Assembly: GCA_002271215.1 (NCBI GenBank)
Contig: CP018628.1
Location: 4,340,001-4,404,000 of the forward strand
DNA: 64,000 nt
Reading direction: 5' to 3'
From: Lelliottia jeotgali
GTDB lineage: Bacteria; Pseudomonadota; Gammaproteobacteria; Enterobacterales; Enterobacteriaceae
Shown here: positions 15,264-30,948 of the stretch, piece after piece
Layout: each line of letters begins with the position of its first letter
How positions within the stretch are numbered: the stretch's first letter is position 1
Position numbers and translations under genes: made by a program
Notes under the pieces: model-generated
What the model was told of the DNA's origin: nothing
Seen by the model: the letters and a program-made list of their open reading frames with translations, nothing else
Databases searched by the model: none

Positions 15264-16042
15264 AACGTTACGCCAAACAAACGACGCACGTTGTCATCCG
15301 TCTGCGCGTCCAGCCAGGCCAGTTCCTCACCCCGCCAGTGCGCAATCCGCTCAAGGATATGGCCCAGATAAGCCGGTTCATTGCGTCGCGACGCGGGTTT
15401 GGGGCGCATATCGCGCGGCAGAAGATACGGCGCATCCGTTTCGACCAGCAGCCGATCGGCAGGAATGACCGGCAACAGCTCGCGCAGTTCCAGCCCACGA
15501 CGCTCGTCGCACACCCAGCCGGTAATGCCCAGATACAACCCACGATCCAGACAATCCATCGCCTCCTGCCGGGAGCCGGTAAAACAGTGCAGGACTGCGC
15601 CAGGGAGTTTATCCAGCCAGGGTTCCAGCAGCGCCAGAAAGCGTTCATGGGCATCGCGACAGTGCATAAACACCGGCATCCCGAGTTCTGCTGCCAGCGC
15701 CAGTTGTGCGGTGAAGGCCCGTTCCTGCTCCGCTGGGGTAGAAAAATTGCGGTTGAAATCGAGGCCACATTCGCCGATTGCCACCACTTCTGGCGTATTC
15801 GCCAGCGCATACAGCAACTCGGCGCTTTCATCGGTCCAGTGACTGCTGTCATGAGGATGCACGCCTGCGGTGGACCAGCAGCGATCAATACTTTGAGCCA
15901 ACTGCTGTGCGTGCTGACTTTCCTCAAGATTAGTGCCCGTCAGCAGCAGTCCTTTGACGCCAGCAGAAAACGCGCGCGCCACGACTTCATCGCGGTCTTT
16001 CGCAAACTGCGGGCTGGTCAGATTCAGTCCAATATCAAACAT
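15260..16042 (-). CDS. tatD: 3'-5' ssDNA/RNA exonuclease TatD
   Basis: 260 residues, a TatD-family metal-dependent TIM-barrel nuclease. It begins MFDIGLNLT, so the usual N-terminal HxH of the family is absent, as in E. coli TatD. Other metal-ligand regions remain: [13 protein letters not shown] and HCFTG, plus ETDAPYLLP. It acts in DNA/RNA turnover and repair and is not needed for Tat export despite its place in the tat operon. GGGAG precedes the start. A small hairpin separates it from tatC. Confidence 0.95.
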   Translation of the reverse strand: MFDIGLNLTSPQFAKDRDEVVARAFSAGVKGLLLTGTNLEESQHAQQLAQSIDRCWSTAGVHPHDSSHWTDESAELLYALANTPEVVAIGECGLDFNRNFSTPAEQERAFTAQLALAAELGMPVFMHCRDAHERFLALLEPWLDKLPGAVLHCFTGSRQEAMDCLDRGLYLGITGWVCDERRGLELRELLPVIPADRLLVETDAPYLLPRDMRPKPASRRNEPAYLGHILERIAHWRGEELAWLDAQTDDNVRRLFGVTF

Positions 16043-16061
16043 GCTATCTCCCATATAACAA

Positions 16062-16077
16062 CCGCCCTGTCGGGCGG
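16062..16077 (-). other. Intergenic hairpin between tatC and tatD
   Basis: CCGCCC TGTC GGGCGG forms a perfect 6-bp stem with a 4-nt loop in the 41-bp tatC-tatD gap. No T-run follows on either strand. It may stabilise or process the tatABC message, leaving tatD less expressed. Confidence 0.5.
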
Positions 16078-16083
16078 CTGGTT

Positions 16084-16854
16084 TTACTCTTCTGTCGGCT
16101 TCTCAGCCTCATCTTCTTCGTCATCCGGTGCGCGTCGTTTACCCACATAGAATCGCGAGAAGAATACGCCAACTTCAAACAGGCAATACATTGGTATCGC
16201 CAGCAGTGTTTGCGAGAAGACATCCGGTGGCGTCAGCAGCATACCCACGACAAACGCACCGACCAGCATATACGGGCGCTTCTTACGCAGATCGTCCGGC
16301 GTGGTCACGCCCATCCAGCACAGCAAGACGATGGCGACCGGTACTTCGAAGGCCACGCCAAACGCCATGAATAACGCCATCACAAAGCTGAGATAGCTGG
16401 CGATGTCCGTCGATACCTGAACCCCTTCCGGCGCGGTATGCGTCAGGAAGCCAAAGGCCAGCGGGAAGACGACGAAATACGCAAACGCCATGCCGATGTA
16501 AAACAGCAGCGAACTGGAAACCAGCAGTGGGATAACCAGCTTGCGTTCGTGTTTGTACAGCGCTGGTGCCACAAACGCCCACACCTGGTACAGAATCACG
16601 GGTGCGGAGGCAATCAGCGAAACCCAGAACGTCAGCTTGATCGGCGTAAAGAATGGAGACGCCACGTCGGTGGCAATCATGGTGGCGCCCAGCGGCATTT
16701 GCTTGATCAACGGCGCGGAGACAATCTGGTAGATGTCGTTGGCAAAATAGACCAGACAAATGAAGATCAGAAAAACAGCAATAATGCTGTTTAACAGACG
16801 CTTACGCAGCTCTATGAGATGCGTAATGAGTGGTTGAGTATCATCTACTGCCAT
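16084..16854 (-). CDS. tatC: Sec-independent protein translocase subunit TatC
   Basis: 256 residues with six hydrophobic segments. The N-terminus has the conserved [10 protein letters not shown], and the [12 protein letters not shown] and [13 protein letters not shown] segments fit TatC. With TatB it forms the receptor for twin-arginine signal peptides in the inner membrane. The C-terminus is acidic ([13 protein letters not shown]). It starts 2 bp after the tatB stop. Confidence 0.97.
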   Translation of the reverse strand: MAVDDTQPLITHLIELRKRLLNSIIAVFLIFICLVYFANDIYQIVSAPLIKQMPLGATMIATDVASPFFTPIKLTFWVSLIASAPVILYQVWAFVAPALYKHERKLVIPLLVSSSLLFYIGMAFAYFVVFPLAFGFLTHTAPEGVQVSTDIASYLSFVMALFMAFGVAFEVPVAIVLLCWMGVTTPDDLRKKRPYMLVGAFVVGMLLTPPDVFSQTLLAIPMYCLFEVGVFFSRFYVGKRRAPDDEEDEAEKPTEE

Positions 16855-16856
16855 GT

Positions 16857-17396
16857 TTACGCTTTATCACTCGACGAAGGGGCGGATTCAGGAACGGGCG
16901 CGGCGGCTTTAACTTCTGCTGCCTTTGGTTTAACCCCAGGCTCTTGCGCTGACATGGATTCTTGTTCAACAGGTGCTTGCGCCGGTGCGCTGGCTTGATG
17001 CTCGGCATCGGCAGGCGTCACACCTTCATGCTGCGCTTCGTTATCCTTCACTAACGGATTACGAATGGTGTTGGCTTCATCGCTCGCTTTTTCAGGATCG
17101 TTGACGCTGTATGAGCGCTTCATGGACTCTGCGGCTTCACGCAGTTCATCCATCGAGGCTTTCAGTTCCGGCGACAGGTTATCCATGCTCGCCTTCTCAA
17201 CCTTTTTCAGGCTGTCCTGAAACTCCTGAAGCTTGAGTTCCTGCGCCAGTTCATTTTGTACCGTCGTGGCCAGCGAACGCAGCGCGCGCACCCAGCCCGC
17301 AACAGTTTTTACTGCCACGGGTAAACGCTGCGGGCCTAATACGATCAGGCCAATCACGAATACCAGCAGCAGTTCACCAAAACCAATATCAAACAC
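16857..17396 (-). CDS. tatB: Sec-independent protein translocase subunit TatB
   Basis: 179 residues (E. coli 171). One N-terminal membrane helix ([22 protein letters not shown]), then an amphipathic helix and a long polar tail rich in Ala, Pro and Glu. It pairs with TatC in twin-arginine substrate recognition. Three bases separate it from the tatA stop. Confidence 0.97.
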   Translation of the reverse strand: MFDIGFGELLLVFVIGLIVLGPQRLPVAVKTVAGWVRALRSLATTVQNELAQELKLQEFQDSLKKVEKASMDNLSPELKASMDELREAAESMKRSYSVNDPEKASDEANTIRNPLVKDNEAQHEGVTPADAEHQASAPAQAPVEQESMSAQEPGVKPKAAEVKAAAPVPESAPSSSDKA

Positions 17397-17399
17397 GAC

Positions 17400-17660
17400 T
17401 TACACCTGCTCTTTATCGTGGCGTTTAGCGTCTTCCTTTTTGGCTTCGTCTTGTTTATCAGCGAGAGATTTAGCCGTGAAATCCGCATCCTGGCTGGATT
17501 TTTCCTGCTTGTCTTTATCTTCATCATCGCTGATGGCTTTCTTGAAGCCTTTGATGGACGCGCCAAGGTCGGAACCGATAGAACCGAGCTTTTTAGTGCC
17601 AAACAGCAGCACGACGATGACGGCAATGATTAACAATTGCCAGATACTGATACCACCCAT
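17400..17660 (-). CDS. tatA: Sec-independent protein translocase subunit TatA
   Basis: 86 residues. An N-terminal transmembrane helix ([18 protein letters not shown]) is followed by the conserved [14 protein letters not shown] hinge and amphipathic helix and a charged tail. It polymerises to form the passage for folded proteins. It is the first gene of tatABCD, with AGGATG upstream, 76 bp after ubiB. Confidence 0.97.
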   Translation of the reverse strand: MGGISIWQLLIIAVIVVLLFGTKKLGSIGSDLGASIKGFKKAISDDEDKDKQEKSSQDADFTAKSLADKQDEAKKEDAKRHDKEQV

Positions 17661-17694
17661 ACTACATCCTCGATAGATGATGATTAATTAATCA

Positions 17695-17717
17695 GGTTGC
17701 ATTATACGTATGCAACC
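17695..17717 (-). other. Perfect inverted repeat between ubiB and tatA
   Basis: An 8-bp stem GGTTGCAT/ATGCAACC with a 7-nt loop lies 35 bp upstream of tatA. It lacks a T-run in the direction of transcription. It could be an RNA processing hairpin or an operator near the tatA promoter. I cannot tell which. Confidence 0.45.
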
Positions 17718-17736
17718 CGGCGATAGCGACGCAAAT

Positions 17737-19979
<2,243 letters not shown>

Positions 19980-19992
19980 GATTTGCCTCCAC

Positions 19993-20748
19993 TCAGAACT
20001 TGTAGCCGCGATGCAGCGCGACAACACCCGCCGTCAGGTTGAAGTACTCAACGTTTTCAAACTCGGCATCCTGCATCATGGCTTTTAATGTTTCCTGATC
20101 CGGGTGCATACGGATAGATTCCGCCAGATAGCGATAGCTTTCTGCGTCGTTAGCCACCATCTCACCAATACGCGGCAAGATGTGGAACGAGTAGGCGTCA
20201 TACGCTTTACTCAGCGGTTCAATAATCGGTTTGGAGAATTCCAGCACCAGCAGACGTCCACCCGGCTTCAGCACGCGGTACATGGAACGCAGCGCTTTCT
20301 CTTTTTCGGTGACATTGCGCAGGCCAAAAGAGATGGTGATGCAATCGAAGGTGTTATCCGGGAACGGCAGGGCTTCTGCGTTAGCCTGGACATATTCAAC
20401 GTTACCGACAACGCCGATGTTGCGCAGCTTTTCGCGCCCCATTTTCAGCATTGAATCGTTGATATCAGCCAGCACTACGCGACCCGTTTCACCGACCATA
20501 CGGGAGAACTTGGCGGTCAAATCGCCGGTCCCCCCCGCAAGATCCAGAACGGTTTGACCACGGCGAACACCGCTACAGTCGATAGTAAAACGCTTCCACA
20601 AGCGATGAATGCCGAATGACATCAGGTCATTCATGACATCGTACTTTGACGCCACAGAATGGAATACGTGGGCCACCATGTCAGCTTTCTGCTCTTTGGC
20701 GACAGTCTGGAAGCCAAAGTGCGTTGTTTCTTGTGAATCTTCAACCAT
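19993..20748 (-). CDS. ubiE: Ubiquinone/menaquinone C-methyltransferase UbiE
   Basis: 251 residues, as in E. coli. SAM-dependent class I methyltransferase ([11 protein letters not shown] motif [28 protein letters not shown]) that methylates demethylmenaquinone and the ubiquinone precursor DDMQ. First of ubiE-ubiJ-ubiB, 13 bp before ubiJ. Confidence 0.98.
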   Translation of the reverse strand: MVEDSQETTHFGFQTVAKEQKADMVAHVFHSVASKYDVMNDLMSFGIHRLWKRFTIDCSGVRRGQTVLDLAGGTGDLTAKFSRMVGETGRVVLADINDSMLKMGREKLRNIGVVGNVEYVQANAEALPFPDNTFDCITISFGLRNVTEKEKALRSMYRVLKPGGRLLVLEFSKPIIEPLSKAYDAYSFHILPRIGEMVANDAESYRYLAESIRMHPDQETLKAMMQDAEFENVEYFNLTAGVVALHRGYKF

Positions 20749-20814
20749 CTCAGTGCCTGCTAATCAGTCAAATGTGCGTGAAGTGTATCAGATTGGACGC
20801 GTTTGCCCTACGAT

Positions 20815-22272
20815 TCAACCACCCTGGAAGAATCGCTCTGACTGCGTTTCGGACGACGTTTGCGCCACTAAATCATTGTCGCTACTGCGTATATTTTGCT
20901 CACTATCCGCACCGCGCAGACGGTATTCCTCATCCTGCGCAACGGCTTGTTCGGCCAATTCCGGATTAATCTCGCGCTTCACCTCCACGCCCAGCGTGCG
21001 GAATGCCTCGGCCTGGGAGAGTAAATTGCCGCGTCCGGATGAGAGTTTTTTCATCGCCTGACGGTAGTTATCCTGCGCGCGATCCAGGCTTTGCCCTACG
21101 GATGTCATATCGTCGACAAACAGGCGCATTTTGTCATATAGCTTGCTGGCACGATCGGCGATCTGCTGCGCGTTGCGGCTCTGATGTTCGTAACGCCACA
21201 GGTTAGCTATGGTACGCAACGCCACCAGCAGCGTAGTTGGACTCACTAGCATAATGTTGTTTTTCAGCGCTTCAGTGATCAGCTCCGGCTGCCTGTCGAG
21301 CGCCAGTAAAAACGCCGGCTCGACGGGGATAAACATCAGCACATAGTCCAGCGAACGCAGGCCGGGAAGCTGCTGGTAATCCTTACGGCCCAACAGGCGG
21401 ATATGGTTTCGCACGGAAGCGATGTGTTCCTGCAGCGCAGATTCGCGGGTGAAGTCGTCTTCGGCATTGAAGTAGCGCTCGTAGGCCACCAGCGTCATTT
21501 TGGCATCGATAACCACGTCTTTGCCCTGCGGCAAACGCACAATCACATCGGGCTGCATTCGCGAGCGGGTATCGGTCTCGATGCTGACCTGAGTTTCATA
21601 TTCGTGGCCATCGCGCAGCCCGGAAGCCTCCAGTACGCGAGTCAGCACGACTTCCCCCCAGTTGCCCTGAGTTTTGTTATCACCTTTTAGCGCGCGCGTC
21701 AGATTGACCGCCTCTTGCGCCATTTGCGCGTTTAGCTGTTGAAGATTGCGGATCTCGTGCGCCAGCGTGTGGCGCTCGCGCGCTTCCATGCCAAAGCTGT
21801 CCTGTACCTGTTTACGAAATCCGTCGAGCTGTTCACGCAGCGGCGTCAGCAGGCCATTCAGGCTTTGGCGGTTTTGTTCATCGACGCGGCGGTTACTGTG
21901 TTCGAAAATACGGTTGGCGAGGTTTTCGAACTGCTCGCTGAGGCGCTGTTCGCTGTTGATCATCTGGCGGATTTTATCCTCCGCATGCAGCTGAGTAGAT
22001 TCCAGACGGGTAGTGACTTCGCGGAGATCGGCTTCGAGGGAGGTATTGATATCGCGCAGATTGCGCAATTCGTTGTTAAGCAACTCGCATTCATCGCGCC
22101 AGTGGTTGCTCTGAGCCAACTGCTGTTTCGTCGCGCTGAGCTCAGCCACCATCTCTTCACGATCGGCCAATTGTTCGGCTTTGTGCTGCGCGTGTTGATA
22201 GCCGGAAATCAGCCAGCCAATGGTTAAGCCCGCCAGCGCTATCGCCGCATAAATGATGATTGAGATGTCCAC
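20815..22272 (-). CDS. rmuC: DNA recombination protein RmuC
   Basis: 485 residues (E. coli 475). An N-terminal membrane helix (IIIYAAIALAGLTIGWLI), a long coiled coil (residues ~30-200), then the RmuC nuclease-like domain with QPDVIVRLP and VVIDAKMTLVAYERY, which fits a PD-(D/E)xK core. It limits inversion between short inverted repeats. The exact reaction is not established. Confidence 0.95.
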   Translation of the reverse strand: MDISIIIYAAIALAGLTIGWLISGYQHAQHKAEQLADREEMVAELSATKQQLAQSNHWRDECELLNNELRNLRDINTSLEADLREVTTRLESTQLHAEDKIRQMINSEQRLSEQFENLANRIFEHSNRRVDEQNRQSLNGLLTPLREQLDGFRKQVQDSFGMEARERHTLAHEIRNLQQLNAQMAQEAVNLTRALKGDNKTQGNWGEVVLTRVLEASGLRDGHEYETQVSIETDTRSRMQPDVIVRLPQGKDVVIDAKMTLVAYERYFNAEDDFTRESALQEHIASVRNHIRLLGRKDYQQLPGLRSLDYVLMFIPVEPAFLLALDRQPELITEALKNNIMLVSPTTLLVALRTIANLWRYEHQSRNAQQIADRASKLYDKMRLFVDDMTSVGQSLDRAQDNYRQAMKKLSSGRGNLLSQAEAFRTLGVEVKREINPELAEQAVAQDEEYRLRGADSEQNIRSSDNDLVAQTSSETQSERFFQGG

Positions 22273-22360
22273 TACGCCCCCTGCGTCAAACCGTTACCGC
22301 ACAAAATATAATTGTGCTGTATAAACGTCCAGTTTGAAAGGGCTTTCCTGCGAGGCGTTA

Positions 22361-22392
22361 CGCAAAAAGAAAAGGCCGAACGCGTCGGCCTT
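22361..22392 (-). terminator. Rho-independent terminator of udp
   Basis: On the minus strand, stem AAGGCCGA/TCGGCCTT (22372-22379 with 22385-22392), then TTCTTTTTG. Confidence 0.85.
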
Positions 22393-22410
22393 GAACAGAA
22401 TGCAGTGCGA

Positions 22411-23172
22411 TTAGATCAGGCGGCGAGCCGCTTCAACCACGATCTTCACCGCGTGGCTTTCTGTCTGCTTCATGGTTTCTGCGTTCGGGATCTCTTGCTG
22501 GGTACGGTTGACGATAACGCCCGCCACCATACCGGCACGCAGACCCTGGCTTGCGCACATGGTCAGCAGCGTTGCAGATTCCATTTCGTAGTTCATGACG
22601 CCCATCGACTGCCACTCTTCCATGGAGCCTTTGAAACGGCTGACCACGCGACCAGAGAAGGTGTCGTAACGCTCCTGGCCTGGATAGAAGGTGTCAGAAG
22701 AGGCGGTCACGCCGATGTGGGTGGTCGCACCGATAGATTTAGCCGCTTCAACCAGCGCCGTCGTACATTCGAAGTCCGCAACCGCCGGGAATTCCATCGG
22801 CGCAAAGTGCAGGCTTGCCCCGTCCAGACGTACGGACGCAGTGGTCACCAGCACGTCACCGACGCTGATATGCGGCTGAATTGCACCGGTAGTACCGATA
22901 CGCAGGAAAGTACGAATGCCCAGCTGCGCCAGCTCTTCCACAGCAATAGAGGTAGACGGGCCGCCGATACCGGTCGAGCACACGATAACCGCTTTGCCAT
23001 CCAGCTCTGCACGCCAGGTGGTGAATTCACGATGCGCTGCAAGCTTAACCGGCTTATCCATCAGCGCGGCGATCTTTTCCACACGCTCAGGATCGCCAGG
23101 GACGATAGCCAGCGTAGCCCCTTGTAAATCGTTTTTAGTGAGGCCGAGATGAAAAACATCAGACTTAGACAT
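22411..23172 (-). CDS. udp: Uridine phosphorylase
   Basis: 253 residues, as in E. coli. NP-I family enzyme converting uridine and phosphate to uracil and ribose-1-phosphate. Phosphate- and base-binding segments visible are [24 protein letters not shown] and [12 protein letters not shown] NYEMESATL. Single gene with its own CRP-regulated promoter and terminator. Confidence 0.98.
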   Translation of the reverse strand: MSKSDVFHLGLTKNDLQGATLAIVPGDPERVEKIAALMDKPVKLAAHREFTTWRAELDGKAVIVCSTGIGGPSTSIAVEELAQLGIRTFLRIGTTGAIQPHISVGDVLVTTASVRLDGASLHFAPMEFPAVADFECTTALVEAAKSIGATTHIGVTASSDTFYPGQERYDTFSGRVVSRFKGSMEEWQSMGVMNYEMESATLLTMCASQGLRAGMVAGVIVNRTQQEIPNAETMKQTESHAVKIVVEAARRLI

Positions 23173-23244
23173 AGGTGACTCCTCTGTGGGTCGGTGTGTC
23201 AGAAGAAGTAAAACGGTACTTTACAGAAGCACCAGGCTTAATTT

Positions 23245-23312
23245 CGTGACGCACCTCACCATGAATGAAAATGGTTGCAGTTAATTTCCATAAAATAGTG
23301 ATTTACATCACA
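23245..23312 (-). promoter_or_regulatory. udp control region: two CRP sites with a likely CytR site between
   Basis: CGTGA-N6-TCACC at 23245-23260 and AGTGA-N6-TCACA at 23297-23312 fit the CRP consensus. Their ~52-bp centre spacing, with a GTTGCA-containing segment between, matches the known CRP-CytR-CRP arrangement of udp promoters. Confidence 0.75.
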
Positions 23313-23423
23313 TTAACAAGTTTTATCGTTCTTAGCTGCACAAAAGATAGCCCGTTTCGGGCACTGTGAGTTGTTAACTTGAGGTCTATATTTACTTTTG
23401 CGCTTACGGGTACGGAGAATACC

Positions 23424-24230
23424 ATGACACAAAAGACCCATTTTGCACCTGCTGCAGCCCCTCTCGCCTCCACTATTGTCTCGACGTCAGAAGAAGCCAT
23501 AACGGCTGGCGAAACCTCGATCCCGTCGCAGGGTGAGAACATGCCCGCCTACCACGCGCGCCCGAAACAGGCAGACGGTCCATTGCCGATCGTGATTGTG
23601 GTTCAGGAAATTTTTGGCGTTCATGAACATATTCGCGATATCTGTCGCCGACTGGCGCTGGAAGGTTATCTGGCCGTCGCACCGGAGCTCTATTTCCGTC
23701 AAGGTGACCCGAACGACTACAGCGATATTCCGACCCTTTTCAGCAATCTGGTCAGCAAAGTGCCGGATGCACAGGTCCTGGCCGATCTGGACCACGTGGC
23801 GAGCTGGGCGGCGCGTAACGGCGGCGATTCGCATCGTCTGTTGGTGACCGGTTTTTGCTGGGGCGGGCGTATCAGTTGGCTGTATGCCGCGCACAATCCG
23901 CAGCTTAAGGCTGCTGTGGCGTGGTATGGCAAACTGGTCGGTGAGAAAACGCTGAATTCGCCGAAACATCCGGTGGATATCGCCACCGATCTTAACGCGC
24001 CAGTCCTGGGCCTTTACGGCGGACAGGATACCGGGATCACGCTTGAGAGCGTAGAGACCATGCGTCAGGCGCTGCGTGCCGCCAATGCCAAAGCCGAGAT
24101 CGTCGTTTATCCCGACGCGGGCCACGCCTTTAATGCTGATTATCGCCCGAGCTATCACCAAGAGTCCGCCAAAGATGGCTGGCAGAGAATGCTGGCGTGG
24201 TTCAGGCAGTATGGCGCGAAAAAGAGTTAA
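23424..24230 (+). CDS. dlhH: Dienelactone hydrolase family protein
   Basis: 268 residues, homologous to E. coli YsgA/DlhH (271). Alpha/beta hydrolase with a Cys-Asp-His triad: Cys145 in GFCWGGR, Asp in YGGQDTG and His in DAGHAFN. The natural substrate is unknown; dienelactone hydrolase is the family name. The start after ACGGAG is 15 codons inside the open frame and matches the family N-terminus. It lies divergent from udp. Confidence 0.92.
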   Translation: MTQKTHFAPAAAPLASTIVSTSEEAITAGETSIPSQGENMPAYHARPKQADGPLPIVIVVQEIFGVHEHIRDICRRLALEGYLAVAPELYFRQGDPNDYSDIPTLFSNLVSKVPDAQVLADLDHVASWAARNGGDSHRLLVTGFCWGGRISWLYAAHNPQLKAAVAWYGKLVGEKTLNSPKHPVDIATDLNAPVLGLYGGQDTGITLESVETMRQALRAANAKAEIVVYPDAGHAFNADYRPSYHQESAKDGWQRMLAWFRQYGAKKS

Positions 24231-24267
24231 GTCGCTCACACATTGACGCAACACCCGCAGCGGTTGT

Positions 24268-24299
24268 TTGACTTTTCAACAGATTTTGGTCGATATAAA
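24268..24299 (+). promoter_or_regulatory. Putative promoter of the beta-glucoside operon
   Basis: TTGACT (24268-24273) and GATATA/TATAAA (24292-24299) are spaced 18-20 bp apart just upstream of the antiterminator element. Spacing to the better -10 is long, so this is tentative. Confidence 0.4.
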
Positions 24300-24305
24300 A
24301 GCACA

Positions 24306-24340
24306 GGCGTGTAACTACGATCCGTAGGCAAGACCTGAAG
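24306..24340 (+). promoter_or_regulatory. RAT (ribonucleic antiterminator) site for a BglG-type protein
   Basis: The stretch from GGCGTGTAACTACG to GGCAAGACCTGAAG resembles RAT elements of bgl/lic operons (GGATTGTTACTG...GGCAAAACC). Its 3' part is also the 5' arm of the terminator at 24330-24386, so RAT folding and the terminator are mutually exclusive. The cognate regulator is probably the antiterminator at 27707. Confidence 0.85.
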
Positions 24341-24386
24341 CCCATCTCTCCTTCTCAGGAGGAATGGGCTTCAGGTCTTTTTTTTT
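24330..24386 (+). terminator. Conditional terminator in the bgl leader
   Basis: A perfect 16-bp stem (24330-24345 with 24364-24379, AAGACCTGAAGCCCAT and its complement), with an internal CTCCT/AGGAG extension in the loop, is followed by an uninterrupted T-run to 24386. It overlaps the RAT element by 11 bases. Confidence 0.92.
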
Positions 24387-24408
24387 GCTCTGGAGACAGG
24401 GGCCAGAC

Positions 24409-27683
<3,275 letters not shown>

Positions 27684-27706
27684 ACGGCCAGGCCGCAGGA
27701 ATAACC

Positions 27707-28543
27707 GTGATTACGATAAAGAAATCGCTCAATAACAGTATGCTGCTGGTTGATAACGACCAGCGGGAAATGATCCTGTTTGGCAAGGGGATTGGTTTCG
27801 GAGCCAAACCTGGCACGCACATCGATCTGGCGCAGGTAGAGAAAGTTTTTCTGCCACTCAGTGACCTGAAATCACGCCATTTTTTATCACTGACGGATAC
27901 CATTCCTGCGGCACTCTTTGAAATTAGCCATGAGATTCTGACCCTCGCTCGTAGCCAGTGCGGTGAAAAACTGAATTCCGTCTTGCTGTTTACTCTCGCC
28001 GAGCATCTGCATTTTGCCGTGGAACGCTGCCGCAACGGACAGCTGATTCTGAATAAACTGAGCTGGGAAGTGAAACGCTACTACCCGCAGGAACACAGCG
28101 TCGGGATGCAGGCGCGGGCAAAAGTGAATGAGCGCTTTGACGTTGAGCTGCCGGAGGATGAAGCGGTTAACATCGCGTTTCATCTGATTAATGCCAGCAG
28201 TCAGGATGATGATAATTCCGCGCATCAGCAGGTCGAACTGGTCAACCGCATCGCTGAAATCGTGCGCTACAAACTGAGCAAAACGATTGATACGGAGTCG
28301 GTTAACTACCGGCGTTTTATCACGCATTTGCGCTATTTTGCCGAGCGAGTATTAACCGGAAAAATTGTGGTCAGCGAGACCGAGGATTTTTATCAGGAAT
28401 TGATGCGCCACCGCCCGGACGCAATGACCGTCGCCTGGGTGATTCGCGATTACGTGCAGGATAAATATCAGCTTACGCTGCCAAAAGACGAGCTGACGTG
28501 GTTGAGCATTCACATCAGCCGCCTCATGGAAGGCCATGCTTAG
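27707..28543 (+). CDS. BglG/LicT-family transcriptional antiterminator
   Basis: 278 residues. N-terminal CAT RNA-binding domain (1-~58, with NNSMLLVDN and GKGIGFGAKPG), then PRD1 and PRD2. The four PRD phosphorylation histidines fall at 100, 159, 207 and 269, the positions I recall for LicT. It should bind the RAT at 24306 and block the leader terminator when substrate is transported. GTG start with AGGA 7 bases upstream. In E. coli bglGFB the regulator is first, whereas here it is last, so its own synthesis depends on read-through. Confidence 0.93.
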   Translation: MITIKKSLNNSMLLVDNDQREMILFGKGIGFGAKPGTHIDLAQVEKVFLPLSDLKSRHFLSLTDTIPAALFEISHEILTLARSQCGEKLNSVLLFTLAEHLHFAVERCRNGQLILNKLSWEVKRYYPQEHSVGMQARAKVNERFDVELPEDEAVNIAFHLINASSQDDDNSAHQQVELVNRIAEIVRYKLSKTIDTESVNYRRFITHLRYFAERVLTGKIVVSETEDFYQELMRHRPDAMTVAWVIRDYVQDKYQLTLPKDELTWLSIHISRLMEGHA

Positions 28544-28562
28544 GCCGGGCGGTTGCCCGGCC
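28543..28562. terminator. Hairpin between the bgl operon and metE
   Basis: GGCCGGGC GGTT GCCCGGCC is an 8-bp perfect GC stem with a 4-nt loop, starting at the regulator stop and ending 8 bp before the metE stop. No T-run follows on either strand, so it is a weak or Rho-assisted bidirectional terminator. Confidence 0.55.
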
Positions 28563-28570
28563 ATTTCACA

Positions 28571-30832
28571 TTACGCCTGACGCAGATTCTGCGCAGCTTT
28601 CACCATGTTCGCCAGCGCAGCGCGGGTTTCTGGCCAGCCGCGGGTTTTCAGGCCGCAGTCCGGGTTAACCCACAGACGCTCCGCCGGAATACGCTGGGCG
28701 GCTTTTTGCAGCAGAGCTTCGATCCACTCCACGCTTGGCACGTTCGGGGAGTGAATGTCGTACACACCCGGCCCGATTTCGTTCGGGTAGTCGAACTCTT
28801 CGAACGACTCCAGCAGCTCCATATCTGAACGTGAGGTTTCGATGGTGATCACGTCAGCATCCAGCGCGGCAATAGAGTCCATGATGTCGTTAAATTCGCA
28901 GTAACACATGTGGGTGTGGATCTGCGTGTCGTTCTTTGCCACGGCGGCGTTGATGCGGAACGCTTCCACGCCCCACTCCAGGTACGCCGCCCAGTCGCTG
29001 CGACGCAGCGGTAAACCTTCGCGCAGGGCCGGTTCGTCAATCTGGATGATGCCGATGCCGGCTGCTTCCAGATCCGCCACTTCATCACGCAGCGCCAGGG
29101 CAATCTGTTTGGCGATGGTTTCGCGGGTCACGTCTTCGCGCGGGAAGGACCAGCACAGAATGGTCACCGGACCGGTCAGCATGCCTTTCACCGGCTTGTC
29201 GGTCAGGGACTGGGCATACTTCGCCCACTCGACGGTGATCGCTTCCGGACGGCTGACGTCGCCAATGACAACCGGTGGTTTCACGCAGCGGGAGCCGTAG
29301 CTCTGCACCCAGCCGTTCTGGGTGAAGACGAATCCGTCCAGGTGCTCGCCGAAATACTCGACCATGTCATTACGCTCGGCTTCGCCGTGGACCAGCACGT
29401 CCAGACCCAGACGTTCCTGCTCAACAATCGCCTGTTTGATATGTTCCGCGATGCCGGTGCGGTAGTTGTTGGCGTCGAGATTACCTTTTTTGAAGTCCAG
29501 GCGCAGGCCGCGGATTTCAGTGGTCTGCGGGAATGAGCCGATGGTGGTGGTCGGCCAGGCCGGCAGATTAAAGCGCGCACGCTGGGCTTCAGCACGCACT
29601 TCGTAGGCATTTTCACGCTGGCTGTCTTTGGCGGTGATCGCCGCCAGACGTTTTTCCACCGCCGCATTGTGAACGCGAGTCGAGTGGCGACGCGCCTGAA
29701 TTGGGGCGCTCCATTCGGTAATCGCCGCCGTGTCGCCGCTGTTTAACGCATCGCGCAGCAGGGCCAGTTCTTCACATTTTTGCAGGGCGAAGGCAAACCA
29801 GCTTTTCACTTCCGCATCGAGGCGCGTTTCGACGCTCAGGTCGATCGGGCTGTGCAGCAGGGAGCATGAAGAAGCTACCCACAGATCACGTTTGCCGACG
29901 ATGTCTTTGATCTGCGCGTATTTCTCGGTGAGATCGGCGCGCCAGACGTTACGACCATTCACCAGGCCGGCAGAAAGCAGCCAGTCAGATGGCAGACGTT
30001 TGTGAATTTCCGCCACGTCGTCTTTGCCGTGAACAAGGTCCACATGCAGACCCTGCACCGGCAGCGCAGTGATGGTGTCGAGGTTCGGCGTGACGCCTTC
30101 AAAATAGGTGGTCAGCAGCAGTTTGACCCGGCCAGCCAGCGCATCGTAAGCCGGTTTGAACGCGTCCAGCCACTCTTGCGGCAGCTCCAGCACCAGCGCC
30201 GGTTCGTCGATTTGTACCCACTCGACGCCGCGTTTTGCCAGTTCCGCCAGCACCTGCTGGTACACCGGCAGGATGTCATTCAGCAGGCTCAGGCGGTCAA
30301 ACTGTTCGCCTTTGACTTTACCCAGCCACAGGTAGGTGACCGGGCCGAGCAGCACAGGTTTGATTTTGTGGCCCAGCGCCAGCGCTTCGTCCACTTCATC
30401 CAGAAGCTGGGTCCAGGTCAGTTTGAACTGCTGGCCTTTCACGAACTCCGGCACCATGTAGTGATAGTTAGTGTTGAACCATTTGGTCATTTCCGCTGCT
30501 GCAGCGGGCTCACCGGTCGGTGCGCGGCCACGGCCCAGGCGGAACAGGGTGTCGATATCTACCGATCCATCGTTGTTCTGATGACGAGCCGGCACGTTGC
30601 CGAGCAGCAGGCTGGTGGTCAGAACATGGTCGTACCAGGCGAAATCGCCCACCGGCAGCAGATCCACGCCCGCCTGTTTTTGTTGATCCCAGTGGCGAGC
30701 GCGCAGTTCACGCCCCACCGCCAGCAGTTCTTCACGGGTGGAGTTGCCCGCCCAGTAGCTTTCTTGTGCTTTTTTCAGCTCGCGACGCAGGCCAACGCGA
30801 GGGAAACCGAGGGTGTGGTTAATAATTGTCAT
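28571..30832 (-). CDS. metE: Cobalamin-independent methionine synthase
   Basis: 753 residues, the E. coli length. Transfers a methyl group from 5-methyltetrahydropteroyl-triglutamate to homocysteine. Zinc ligands are visible: His and Cys in [10 protein letters not shown] and Cys in [11 protein letters not shown]. The [12 protein letters not shown] segment belongs to the substrate site. Divergent from its activator gene metR. Confidence 0.98.
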   Translation of the reverse strand: MTIINHTLGFPRVGLRRELKKAQESYWAGNSTREELLAVGRELRARHWDQQKQAGVDLLPVGDFAWYDHVLTTSLLLGNVPARHQNNDGSVDIDTLFRLGRGRAPTGEPAAAAEMTKWFNTNYHYMVPEFVKGQQFKLTWTQLLDEVDEALALGHKIKPVLLGPVTYLWLGKVKGEQFDRLSLLNDILPVYQQVLAELAKRGVEWVQIDEPALVLELPQEWLDAFKPAYDALAGRVKLLLTTYFEGVTPNLDTITALPVQGLHVDLVHGKDDVAEIHKRLPSDWLLSAGLVNGRNVWRADLTEKYAQIKDIVGKRDLWVASSCSLLHSPIDLSVETRLDAEVKSWFAFALQKCEELALLRDALNSGDTAAITEWSAPIQARRHSTRVHNAAVEKRLAAITAKDSQRENAYEVRAEAQRARFNLPAWPTTTIGSFPQTTEIRGLRLDFKKGNLDANNYRTGIAEHIKQAIVEQERLGLDVLVHGEAERNDMVEYFGEHLDGFVFTQNGWVQSYGSRCVKPPVVIGDVSRPEAITVEWAKYAQSLTDKPVKGMLTGPVTILCWSFPREDVTRETIAKQIALALRDEVADLEAAGIGIIQIDEPALREGLPLRRSDWAAYLEWGVEAFRINAAVAKNDTQIHTHMCYCEFNDIMDSIAALDADVITIETSRSDMELLESFEEFDYPNEIGPGVYDIHSPNVPSVEWIEALLQKAAQRIPAERLWVNPDCGLKTRGWPETRAALANMVKAAQNLRQA

Positions 30833-30861
30833 GTCGCTGCCTCTTATGGAATTTGTTATTT

Positions 30862-30885
30862 AGCCATCCAGATGTTTACACATCC
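30862..30885. promoter_or_regulatory. Likely MetJ operator in the metE-metR intergenic region
   Basis: Three adjacent 8-bp units, AGCCATCC, AGATGTTT and ACACATCC, resemble the met box AGACGTCT in tandem. The location between divergent metE and metR fits the known MetJ/MetR-controlled region. Match quality is moderate. Confidence 0.55.
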
Positions 30886-30948
30886 ATAATGTAAAGGTAC
30901 TGTATGATCCACAAGCGCAAAATGTTCATGGCGAAGTGAAGGACTTTC

